From contig NHNW01000064.1 of the NCBI GenBank assembly GCA_002786025.1, positions 1 to 64,000 on the forward strand: a stretch of 64,000 bases of DNA. Direction: 5' to 3'. Position 1 is the stretch's first letter, and the number at the start of each line of letters is the position of its first letter. A model generated the notes under the pieces. That model was not told where the DNA came from. It ran no database searches and saw only the letters and a program-made list of their open reading frames with translations. The stretch is from Zasmidium citrigriseum (lineage: Eukaryota > Ascomycota > Dothideomycetes > Mycosphaerellales > Mycosphaerellaceae). A program made the translations under genes and the position numbers. Shown here piece by piece: positions 12,662 through 23,005 of this stretch.

Positions 12662-15600
12662 TAAGTCTAACCTAACCTAACTAAGGCTAAATAAGCTTAT
12701 AAACCCCTAGTCTAGAATAACTATAAACTAGTAAACCTCCTTATACTAAGTAAGAATTTAGTAATTATAACTTTAGGTTAGAGTAAGTAAGCGAGATATA
12801 GACTAGGTTAACCTAACTTAGGTATTATAAGCTAAACCTACCCTAATATACTCGAATAATAATACGAATTAGATTAAATTAATCTAAACCTAGCTAGACT
12901 ACTCTAGAGTATAGCTCTTATATAGGAGCTACTAGCTAACTTAAGTCTAGATCCTAGATAATATTAATAAGGTATAGGAGGGAGTAAAAGTAAAGGGCCT
13001 AGTATTATAATTAGCTAGACTAACGTAAGTATTAGATACTTAAAAGGAAGATACCTAAGTTACGCTTAGTATTCCTCCTCTCTATTCTCTTCTCCCTAAC
13101 GTCTAAACGATAAATAAGTAAGAGTCTAGAAAGACCTACTAATCCTATTAGCCTATTAGAGAATTCCCTCTAAAAACCCTACTAATAAGTATCGTTAATA
13201 GAACTCTAGGCTAAATAATATAGCGTAGAAAACTAACTCCCCTTCTCTTACTTTATAAGTACTATCTAATAAACCTACTATATATAATATAGTCTAGTAT
13301 ACCCTTCCTTAATAATTAACCTTATTAAACTCCTCCGTACCTTAAGGAGTAAAACCTATAGGCGCCTATATATTAGTAGTAGGTTTAGGTATAGATATCC
13401 TCTAAGTAATATACTATAGTCTAAAGGCGGTTTAGAAGTTAAAAGATAACTAGGCTACTCTTAAGGGTAGAAACTATAACGGATATTAGTATACTATAGA
13501 AGACCTCTATTACCTAATAGTATATATCCTATAGTAGACCTTCCTAGTAGTAGTAAATAGTTTACTATTACTCTATACTATAAAGCGTATTAGCTTATAC
13601 TATAGTCGTATCTTCGATAGACTATTATACTTCTTACTCTTAGGTATAGTAGTATTCTAGTTTATAGTAGTCCTATAGCTATATTCTATTCGTCGCGTAA
13701 ATCCTCTATAGTAAATAGAGTAACTATTAGATATTCTCTATCTACCTATAAACCCCTAACCCTAACCCTTTTAGTATTAGGAAAGGTATATAGTAGAAGA
13801 ATAAAGTAGAGACTAGTAGAATAGTAGTAGAGAGAGTAGTATTATTATAGTAGTAATTAGTAAGGTATAAAAGATAGATATAAGAGCGGCTTATTTAGTA
13901 GAATAGTATTAAAGAATACCTTTATATAAGAAGTAAACTATTTCTCTAACTAGAGGAATCTTTCCTTATAAATACTTTATAAATAAATATCTTTATAAAG
14001 GGTATAAGTATAGCTTTCTTACCTAGTACTAGCCTCTACGTTATACGCCTACTAAAGTATTTTATATATACGCTTAGCTTTAAAGGTAAAGGCTATAGTA
14101 TAGTAGGATTAAGATACCTATAACTCTTATAATAGATATAAGTAGGTCTAAGACTATTACTCTATCTATAAGAAGGAAAATCTATTAGCCTTAAGTATAT
14201 AGAAGTATATTTTATTATATAAATATAGTATAGTAAGAGTATAAGGTAAAGTAAGGAAATTCCTATTAGTTAGAGAGAAAGCTATAAAATCTAATTAGGC
14301 TATAGACTTCTTAACGTTAAGCTAACTCTAACTTAAAAGCCTATATAAGTATACCTTAAGGTAGTAGACTAGCTACTAGAGTCTTATCTTATATTAGTTA
14401 GTCTCCTAGCCTTAATAGTAATATCTTCTTTAATAATCTTATACTTAAGGATATACTATATAAAAGAAAGTAAAGGTAAAGTTAGTAGTAGTAAAAAAGG
14501 TAAAGGCGAAAGAGCTTAATATATTAAGAATAATAGCTAGGCGAGAGAGTAAATATAAAGATAGATAAGGAGTATATATTAGTAGTAGAGGTATATAGAG
14601 TATATTATATAGAATAGAGTCGTCTATAGGTTTAATAATACTATTACTAGCTCTATTCGATTAATTAGAACTTTTATAGTCGCTATAAGTACCTAGCTCT
14701 ATACTACTATTAAAGAGGCTAGTAAGAATATTATTAATATTAGTATTAGGATTAATACTTATAGCTCGAGTATAGTTCTAGTTAGTCTACTAAGTATCCT
14801 AAAAGGGATTAAGTATACTAATAAGTATATTAAGAGATAGGAGGTTATCTTTAGTATCGTCTATATCTTTAATATATATAGTATATAGATTATAACTAGC
14901 TTTAATAGCTTAGAAGATAGGATTAGTAGTAATACTAAGTTTAGTATACTATAAACGCTTATTAGCTAAGGTTTCTATATATTTAAGTATAGATAGAAAA
15001 TATAGTCTAGACTTAATAGAAGTAGGCTTTACTAAGTTAGCCTCTAGTAGAGTAAAAGTAATAATATACTCTCTAAGCGCTAGCTTAAAGTAATACTATA
15101 GAGCTAGGTTTATCTTTTTCTTCTTATATCTATATTTAGCCTAGTAGTTAGTAATAGCCTTATACTTCTTACTAGAAGTAAGCGCTATTCTCTAGTAACT
15201 AGAAGAAATAGAAGTTACTAACCTAGAGATAGAAGTAATAATATTTAATATCTATAGTATTAGTATAAATAAAGATATATAGATAGAGTAGTATTAGAGA
15301 AGTTTAAGACTAATTAGTTTAAAGATCGAGAGCTATTCTAGCTAATTAGATAGAAACTTAGGTTAAAGAGTAGAAGGACTAACTTAAAGAGATAGATTAC
15401 GACTTATAAACGCTCTTAGCTAATACGATATAGTTATATTATATATCTTTTAAGTTAATTATAGCTTATTAAGACTTATTAGTACTATATTAGGCTAATC
15501 CTAACCCTAAACTCTATTATTACTATTATATTTTAATAGTAGTAATTAGTATCTATTTAATATAACTTTAATAGATATAGATATATCTAATCCTAGACGA

Positions 15601-16202
15601 GATATTAATAGTTTAGATATATCTATTCTTATTTTATACTAGACTTAAAGTAATCTCTAGTAGCTTTTACTAGCCTATATAATATATAAGGCTAATATAA
15701 GACTTTCGCGCTTATACTACTTATACGACTCTATTAGTTTTACGCGAAATCTATACGTAATCTATAATACTACTAGTAAGATAAAATAAGAACCTATAAG
15801 TTAACCTAGTAGTATATAATAGAAATAGATATAGAAATAACCCTTAATATTATCTACTCTAGTAGTTAAGAAGAAGTCTAGTAGTAGTTAAATTAGCTTA
15901 GGCTTAAAGACGTAGAATAGGAGCTAGAGATCCTATACTCTTAGAAAGATAATATAGAAGTATCTATTTTAGATAGTCTATAAAATCTAAGTAGTAGTTA
16001 AATATAAGTAAAGGTAGTAAAGGAGCTATTAAAGTAGTTATTTAATAAGAACGAGGCTACTATATAGATTATAACGCTAATATAGAGGTATATCTAGCTC
16101 TATAAGATATAGAATACCTACTAGAATCTAGGTTTAAAAATATAGAAAGCTTTCCTAAATAGTATTAATAGTAATAGCCTTCTCTAGGTTAATATTATTA
16201 TT
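12662..16202. other. RIP-degraded DNA, nothing identified
   Basis: AT-rich, CpA/TpG-free sequence with no domain I can read. It holds a short CCCTAA-type run at 13,754-13,770 and several short A- and G-rich tracts (about 14,460-14,620). Confidence 0.5.
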
Positions 16203-17560
16203 AGTACCTCTACTAACGTAGTATAAAAAGGAAGCCTTAATATTATTAAGGAGGTATAGAGTCCTAACTAAATTAATAACCTACTAGTCTACTTATACCT
16301 AGCGCTTACTAACGTTAAAACCGCCTTAAAAAGACTACTCTATTAGATTATAGTAACTTATAAGAGAAGTATTATACTAGTAAAGGTAGCTAAGGTATAG
16401 GATACTACTTATAGACGCTAACTAGATCTAGATAAAAGAGTAGAAAAGAATAGGATAGACTCTAAGATACTATATCTAATAGCCTAGGATATTACTATAA
16501 GTAGTATAGTTAGATAAGATTTTTAGTATAGCTACTATATATATAAACGTTTCTTCCCTAAGTTCTATAAAGAATATTTAGAGTTAAAGAGTCTCTAAGC
16601 CTTATAGACGCTAATTATAAGCTACTAGAAAAGACGTAAACTAAAAGTTAAGGTAGGTTTAAAGACTACTTAAAGCCGTCTAGTATCTAGTAGGTAAGAA
16701 TATAATAATAAGTCTAGTATAGATTTACTAATAGAAGTAGGAAGTTTAGAACTATTATACTATAGCCTATTCTTCTTAGGTTATCTATAGCGCCTATTAA
16801 TAATACTAGATAATATCTAGGAGGGTATTTACCTCTATAATAAATATAGAGAGGCTATAGGTAGAATTATTAATATACTAGAGAGTATAGAGTTACTTAA
16901 GCTTATAGAGATATTAGAGGATATTAGTAAATACGCTCTAGATAATATTAGGATAATAATTACTACTAACTAGTAGTTTCTATATCTTAATATCTATATT
17001 CCTTTCTAGCTATATACTATATTAAAGTAAGTAGAAGCTAGAAGTTAATTTCTAAGCTAATTAGCTATAAAATCCTACTTATACTAAGTAGAAGTACTAG
17101 TATAATAGAGTAGGTATTTAGTTACTCTATACTAGTAGTTAGTAGTATACTTTCTTTAGTATATAGTAAGGAAATAGAGTCTACTTTATAATATTCTTAT
17201 TAAAGTATAAGAAAAGTATAAGAAAGGACTTTTTACTATTATACTATAGAGAATAGGCTAAATAAAGGCGCTAGACTACTTCTAGCTAAAAGGTATTATA
17301 CTCTTAGTATAAGAAAGCTAGCTAAACTACTTTAAGCCTAAAAGTATTATACTTTTAGTAGAGGAAAGTACGCTAAACTAAACTTAGCTATAAAGTATTA
17401 TACTTATTATAATTTAACTAGCGTAATAGCGAACTTCTATATCGAATTTCTCTATAATATAATATATAATAGATAAAGTATTTATATAGTATAACTCGCT
17501 AAGTAATAATAAGTTAATATATATCTATTTTATAGCTATACGCCTATAGGTAAGTATTAA
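16203..17560 (+). pseudogene. Unclassified RIP-killed ORF
   Basis: A plus-strand frame (codon phase of 16,287) is long and protein-like, with stops almost only TAG. It is rich in Leu, Ile, Lys and Tyr, with helical-looking charged stretches. I recognise no domain. Part of its openness is an artefact, because TGA cannot occur in this block and RIP inflates Ile, Leu and Tyr codons. It may belong to another transposon or to the 3' region of the same composite element. Confidence 0.35.
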
Positions 17561-18034
17561 CCTAAAGTCTAAAGGCGCTATATAGAATAGTAATAACTAG
17601 GTACTAAAAGCCCTTTATATTCTATAACTCTAGGACCTATTCTATATTATTCCTTAAGGCTTAGAAAGTTAACCTAGAAAGTAGGAAGTTAAATAGATAC
17701 TATTTAGCTAAAATATAGTACTCTTACTTTCTACTTTAAACTTACCTATCTAACTTATAGCTTTTATTCCTTACCCTTCCTTAATTATTCTAAGATAGTT
17801 AGAGATATTTTCTAAACTAAAACTTTATATAGATTTTAGGAAAAGTATTAATAGGCCTAGAATAATCTATTTTTAAGAGGTTTTTACCCTAAAACTACTA
17901 TAACTCTTAATTCTTAATTTATTTTAAAGGAACAAAAATTCTACTAGCTAAGATATTTTTATCTAGGATACTTTTAAGTATAGTAGGTATAGGAAAATTA
18001 TAACTAATACTAAAATAATTTTCTATAGAGTTAA

Positions 18035-18100
18035 ACTAAAATATTCGAGAGAATATAATAAGAAATATCTAACTCTAAACCTAAATTCGAGTAGTAGATT
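18035..18100 (+). repeat. 66-bp direct repeat, right copy
   Basis: Partner of 7,334-7,399, with gap-free alignment and transition-only differences. It lies about 430 bp from the right end of the RIP block, so it may mark an element terminus. Confidence 0.85.
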
Positions 18101-18530
18101 TTTAATATCGTAAAACGATATACTCGACTAATATTACGAATCGCGATATATATATAATAATATTATTTTCTTAAGGGTAAAGATATACTAGTAATACCTT
18201 AATATATATATAATACCTTATATACTAAGATAAGTTATATAGAAGTTATAAGACTCGATACGATAGAGCTAGAATAGATATAGACGTATCGCCTACTTTA
18301 CTACTAGTTAGAGGCTTCTAGCTTAATTCTACTAGTCGTAAAAATAAGCGATACTTTAATAGACTATAATGGCGCTAGACCTATAAGACGATCGTTTACC
18401 TTAGTTATAGCTATACTAGAATACCTAGAGCGCTCTAGTATTTATTACTAGATCGCTCTATATATAAATATTTTCCCTATAGGTATCTCGTTACGAGCGA
18501 GCTCCTCTCGGCGGCCTACGTTCTAAGAGT

Positions 18531-18970
18531 GTACTTAGGACCTAGGTATCTTACGTAACTCGTACAAGTCTAAGCCTACGCCCGTACTATTAAAGGCTAG
18601 CTAGAGAGAGATATCGCCGGACTTTATCGTGGCTCGGAAATGCGCACTCTTTACGATTATAATAAGTCTTATCCGTCTCGTGTCGACATGCCGTCGCTCT
18701 AGCGTACACATCCCGCAGACTAGTAGCATGGGAGTCGCCGCACTTTAGAGCCCAGCTAGCCTCCACGACGCCACCATCCGCATGGCTTGCAGCTGCCGAC
18801 CATACGTGAGCCGCCATTTTGATCAGCCCACCGACATCTTGCAGGTCAGCTCTCACATGGCCGCTGTCTGGGACTTCTTTGAAAAGCCATGCGAACGCTG
18901 CCGTCACCTCTAGTGAAGCCAGAACGCCGCATCTTCGCCAGGCCTCCATGCGAAGTCTTCTATCACCACA
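18531..18970. other. Transition from RIP block to normal gene DNA
   Basis: TpG and CpA reappear from about 18,529, and by about 18,640 composition is normal. No gene is evident. It is the presumed promoter region of the DUF2235 gene that starts at 18,971, although an unrecognised upstream exon cannot be excluded. Confidence 0.6.
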
Positions 18971-20902
18971 ATGGCGACGAGAACCAACAGCTCCCAATCT
19001 GCGACCAAGAACTTCAATTGCGACTACCAGCGATGCATACCATGCGGCCAAGTCAGAGCATCCAGCACTTTGCGAAAGCGGCTCGTCGCATGCTGCGATG
19101 GCACCTTCTGCTCCTCCGACAAAGGCAAAGAGAACCATGCGACGAACATCACTCGCCTGTGTCGCATAGTCGCCAACACCGGGGTGGATGAAGACGAACA
19201 GCCTATCGTCCAGCTTGTTAACTACCAATCTGGTGTGGGAACTGGCTGGCTCACGCCGTTGAATCGAGATCTTCAAGGTACGCAGCCGTGCGTGCGATGC
19301 CTGCTTCGGCGATGCTGAGTGTGATGCGCAGGCGCCTTGGGCGATGGGCTCACAGAGAAAGTATGCGAGCAGTACAACTTCCTCGTCAACAACTACGGCC
19401 CCGGCGATGAGATCTTCATCTTCGGCTTCTCGAGAGGTAAGCGCTGCCAACAGTGTCACTCTATCGCCCGCACTTACCCTCCTGCAAAGGCGCATACACC
19501 GCGCGAGCTCTCGCCAGCTTCATCTGCCAGATCGGACTGCTCAGCCCGGGCATGATGGACTACTTCGCCGAGATCTTCACGGCCTACAAACTGCGCGATC
19601 GGAAGACAGAGAAGGACTTCAAGCACATGCGATGGGCGCAGGAGTACGTTCGACCTGGAGAGCTTGGCCTCGACAGCGACTGTCGGGAGAGATGGACTCG
19701 TTACGAATGGATTCGGCGATGGGCCCACTACCATGTGGAGGTGCAAGTCGTTGGCGTCTTCGACACGGTCGGTAGCATCGGCATGTCAGGTTGGGTGAGG
19801 CAGCCAGGCGAAGACGTCGGCTTCCATCAGAGCAAGCTGCATCCGAGTGAGTCCGCGCCATCTTTGAACGACATGCGACTGACGAAAACATCGCAGAAAT
19901 CCGCCACGCCTTCCACGCTTTGGCTTTGGATGAGTCCCGCGGCAACTTTCCGCCAACCATGTTCTACCTCGATCAAGAATGCATCAGAGCGGGAGTCAAG
20001 CTTCGGCAATGCTGGTACGCCTGAGAAAGACTGACCATGTGAGCAAACGCTAACGTCTTTCGATCAGGTTTCCAGGATACCACGGCTGCGTGGGCGGCAT
20101 GAGCAGAGCCAAAGACGACCGCAACAGCATCGATGAGATAGCCCTCGCCTGGATGATCGATCAACTCACAAGACATCGCCTACTTCAAATCAACGAGCGT
20201 GCGCTTGAGTATCCCATTCTCAATCGACTCGCTAGCGATGTTAAGCCCAACCATTCAAAGACACCCGCTCCGACGTCACCTCAAGAAGTCAACGAGCGAC
20301 GGATCGATTGGTCCGATGGGAGGATGATCGAAACTCAGAACCTGAAATGGCACCTGGCATCGGAAGTGGCGACTGAGCGATGGGACTACGTCCGCAAGCC
20401 TGGCCAGTACTACGCCACCGAAGTCGTAAACGGGAAGACGTACGACCTCGACTACACCTACTTCGACGAGATGATTCATCCATGCGTCTATCATCGAATA
20501 AAGCATCGCGGCTACGAGCCAAGAAGCATGCCACTCGATCGATGGCACCGACAGAAGCAGTCCAATCGTGCAGGTCATGAATGGATCAAGAAGGACAGAC
20601 ACGGTAAGACGATCATTCGAATCCCGGAGTACATCATCCCGCACATTCAAAATCCAGACACTGGCATGCAGCATTGGCGACACTGTCTGGAGGCGAGGAT
20701 TGCGCCCGGGGAGTATCTCTGGAAGTTGGACCAGGCGAACGGCATCGTTCGAGAAGCAAAGCGACCACAACCTGTAACACACGACTCTGGATACGGTGGC
20801 GAGGCAGACGACTACTACTCCGTTGAGACTCTGAAGATTACGACCATTGATCGAGCTGCCTCCCGGTCAGCATCCAGAGCGTCTATGAGAGAAGAGTACT
20901 AA
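18971..20902 (+). CDS. DUF2235 family alpha/beta-hydrolase-like protein
   Basis: Five exons (18971-19277, 19332-19436, 19490-19846, 19897-20014, 20068-20902) join in phase to give 573 residues. All four introns are 50-54 nt GT-AG. The DUF2235 landmarks appear in order: RLVACCDGTF (residues about 37-46), YQSGVGT, the nucleophile elbow GFSRG (134-138, split by an intron) followed by AYTAR, then RHAFHALALDE and WFPGYHGCVGG. This fold is shared with type VI secretion phospholipase effectors (Tle1-like). Fungal copies are common and mostly uncharacterised, so lipase activity is inferred. The C-terminal tail, from about residue 400, is variable and Arg/Ser-rich at the end. It is the first intact gene beside the RIP block. 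Confidence 0.88.
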
Positions 20903-20940
20903 GCACAGACCGAGAAGCCGAAGAGATTTCACCGATTAAG

Positions 20941-22362
20941 CTATGCTGAAAATCTCCTCACGACCTTTTCGCCCCCTTGATCATGTACCGCTTCAATCCA
21001 CATGACCTGCATGACCCGCTCTTTGACTTCTCTCCAGTCCTCAACGCCGACCATGCAATTCCACACTCCTGTCAGCCACGGGTCCGAAGGATCGACCACC
21101 ATGGCCATTACTACCAGCAGCCAGGTGCGCAATCGCATGTCGAGCTTCACCAATTCACCGGAAGAATTCATCATGCCGGCTTGGAAAGCTCGTGAAACCC
21201 AGCCGTACGGCATCTTCAGGCCAGGAACAGCGAACAGGGGTGCGAGAAAGGCCATCATTGCCAATCGAACGACCTCTTGAACAGGATGCTCAACACAATC
21301 TCTGAGGTAGATCAATCTAGTCTGGATCGAATTGAGACTGACTTGAAACTGGGTGGAGCTGTAGAAGACATGTGCGTCGACTCCGGCGTTGAGTTGTGCG
21401 CATAGGCACTGGAGATCATCGAATGCATTTAGAAGTCTTGCATCCCAATGCTGTGGTGGACGGAAGACTCCTTCGCACGCTAATGACCAAGCTCGACTCT
21501 GTACAACCGCATCCCAACCTGGAATTGGCTGGGCGAAGAACGGCACCTTACCAGTGGACAAAATCCAGACCAAGTCGATGCTACAAAGATCAGCCGATTC
21601 CAGCAGTACACAAACGGTGTGAGGTACGTACCGGTCAAGCTCCAGATGCAGCTTTGTTTTGACTGAGAGGAAGTTATCTTTTGCATCCAATGCCAGGATG
21701 CTCCGAAGACCATGCAGGTGGGTAATGGCAGCGTCCCACTCGTGGAAACCAGCTGAGAGCATGGCCAGATTGAGAATTGCCCAGACAAGGCCGTCACTCA
21801 ACGATGCGTCTGGCATGGAGACTCTCGTCTGCAACATACCCAGAGACATCTGCATATGAAGCATGGTCGATGGGCTTGGCTTTCCAGTCCAACTCGGGGA
21901 TTCAAAGTCCTGCATCGCATGACTTGTGGCCAGGATGGAATGCAAGAATGCCGCATCTGTGGCCAGAATCTCGCAGCTCATTTGTTCGGCCGCGGAGTAT
22001 TCCACACACCCTTTTAGCGGTAGCAAAGCTCGACTTGTGATGTCGTTTCGAAAAGCGTGCAGAGCCCGAAACTTCGCCTCGGTGGCAAGGCTGGAATCCG
22101 CGAAAGGGAACAAGGAAACGAGTGTGGCTGGCGGTGGCCGTAGAGTGCGGATTGAAGAGAGTACGGCCGGAGTCGCACTCCGCAATGAGAGGGCTTTGAC
22201 GTCCTGCTGGGCCTCGTGGTGAGCCGCTGATTGTTTTGACCTGCGAGAGCCGAGCTTCTTGTTTCTGCCCTGCATGCAACGGCTCCGGATCTGAACGCTT
22301 GTCTTGCCCGGCTTGAGATTGTAGGCTGGATCGGTGGCGATGAACTCGAAGACCGTGGCCAT
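20941..22362 (-). CDS. Fungal transcription-factor-like protein without a zinc cluster
   Basis: A single exon encodes 473 residues from the ATG at 22,362; upstream in-frame codons are non-ATG. The N-terminus has an FEFI start, a basic block rich in Arg and Lys (residues about 28-45, QGRNKKLGSRRSKQ), then a long helical region. This layout is typical of the fungal transcription-factor-domain family (DUF3468-type) that lacks a canonical Zn2Cys6 motif. No Cys6 cluster is visible. Such proteins are common in ascomycetes and often sit beside metabolic genes; a regulatory role is inferred from family only. Its start faces the broken GMC oxidoreductase gene across a 643-bp divergent spacer. Confidence 0.75.
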   Translation of the reverse strand: MATVFEFIATDPAYNLKPGKTSVQIRSRCMQGRNKKLGSRRSKQSAAHHEAQQDVKALSLRSATPAVLSSIRTLRPPPATLVSLFPFADSSLATEAKFRALHAFRNDITSRALLPLKGCVEYSAAEQMSCEILATDAAFLHSILATSHAMQDFESPSWTGKPSPSTMLHMQMSLGMLQTRVSMPDASLSDGLVWAILNLAMLSAGFHEWDAAITHLHGLRSILALDAKDNFLSVKTKLHLELDRYVPHTVCVLLESADLCSIDLVWILSTGKVPFFAQPIPGWDAVVQSRAWSLACEGVFRPPQHWDARLLNAFDDLQCLCAQLNAGVDAHVFYSSTQFQVSLNSIQTRLIYLRDCVEHPVQEVVRLAMMAFLAPLFAVPGLKMPYGWVSRAFQAGMMNSSGELVKLDMRLRTWLLVVMAMVVDPSDPWLTGVWNCMVGVEDWREVKERVMQVMWIEAVHDQGGEKVVRRFSA

Positions 22363-23005
22363 TTGGAATAAGAAGGAGACTATTGGATCCCCAAAGGGAG
22401 GCACCACTATTTAGACTGTTGTCCTTTTCCAGCGCTACAGGCTTTAATACGTTTCTGCAGAGGCTTTACCAGCTGAGAAGTGCATTTCGGAGGCGAAAGA
22501 CCACCCTACTTTGCAAGCCAAAAGGAGACAGCAATGTGGCTCTTTGTCAGCTTACGCCCAGATGCCACGCAACTACACTCTGCTTGCGATCTTGGCTGCC
22601 GTCTATCGACAAGCCTTCTCCGCTGTCGTGTTACACCAACGTTTCAGCTCCAGCAGATCGTATATCTCTTCAGCCCCGGATCTCCCAGCTTCCCGAACAT
22701 GCGCTGTCACTGCCACTCCCCTCACGACATCTTTCGAATGTCGCCTAGTAAGCACAGCTGCTTGGCTCATGACAATCTCTCGAGCGCTAAGCAACGACAA
22801 TTAGGGTCGCCAGAATGCTGTCCCGAACCAGAAGGGGCTCGAACGATGACGAACGACGACATCCTAGCGCTCCGCTACAGAAGGAAGGACTGGATGGTAT
22901 AAGAGATGGCGTAGAAGGCACGGAAAGAGAGGTTTATCGACCTTTCCAATTCAACGCCAGACCTTAGCGCAAGACACCGTATTACCGCAACTCGAACATC
23001 GCACC
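22363..23005. other. Divergent intergenic region
   Basis: It lies between the transcription-factor-like gene and the GMC oxidoreductase relic. A TATA-like GTATAAGA at about 22,897 is about 110 bp upstream of the oxidoreductase ATG. I see no gene. Confidence 0.5.

Larger units (their letters stand above)
1..18530. repeat. RIP-saturated AT-rich transposon graveyard
   Basis: The dinucleotides CpA and TpG are almost absent from this whole block. Reading by eye I found only about eight, for example near 1435, 5733, 6773, 6847, 8133, 10846, 17933 and 18370. TpA is in great excess, while CpG and CpT remain. This is the signature of repeat-induced point mutation, which converts CpA to TpA on both strands of duplicated DNA in ascomycetes. 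With no TpG there can be almost no ATG starts or TGA stops, so no intact gene is expected. Only transposon-like relics could be decoded inside it. The change to normal composition falls at about 18,530-18,640. Confidence 0.95.

Noticed and set aside
1..18530. A CRISPR array or other prokaryotic feature suggested by repetitive AT-rich sequence
   Set aside because: Repeats are not evenly spaced with unique spacers, and the window is clearly fungal with introns.
18590..19495. A 301-codon open frame on the minus strand
   Set aside because: It lies opposite the exons of the DUF2235 gene, which has clear motifs and in-phase introns. The minus frame has no motif and starts without support.
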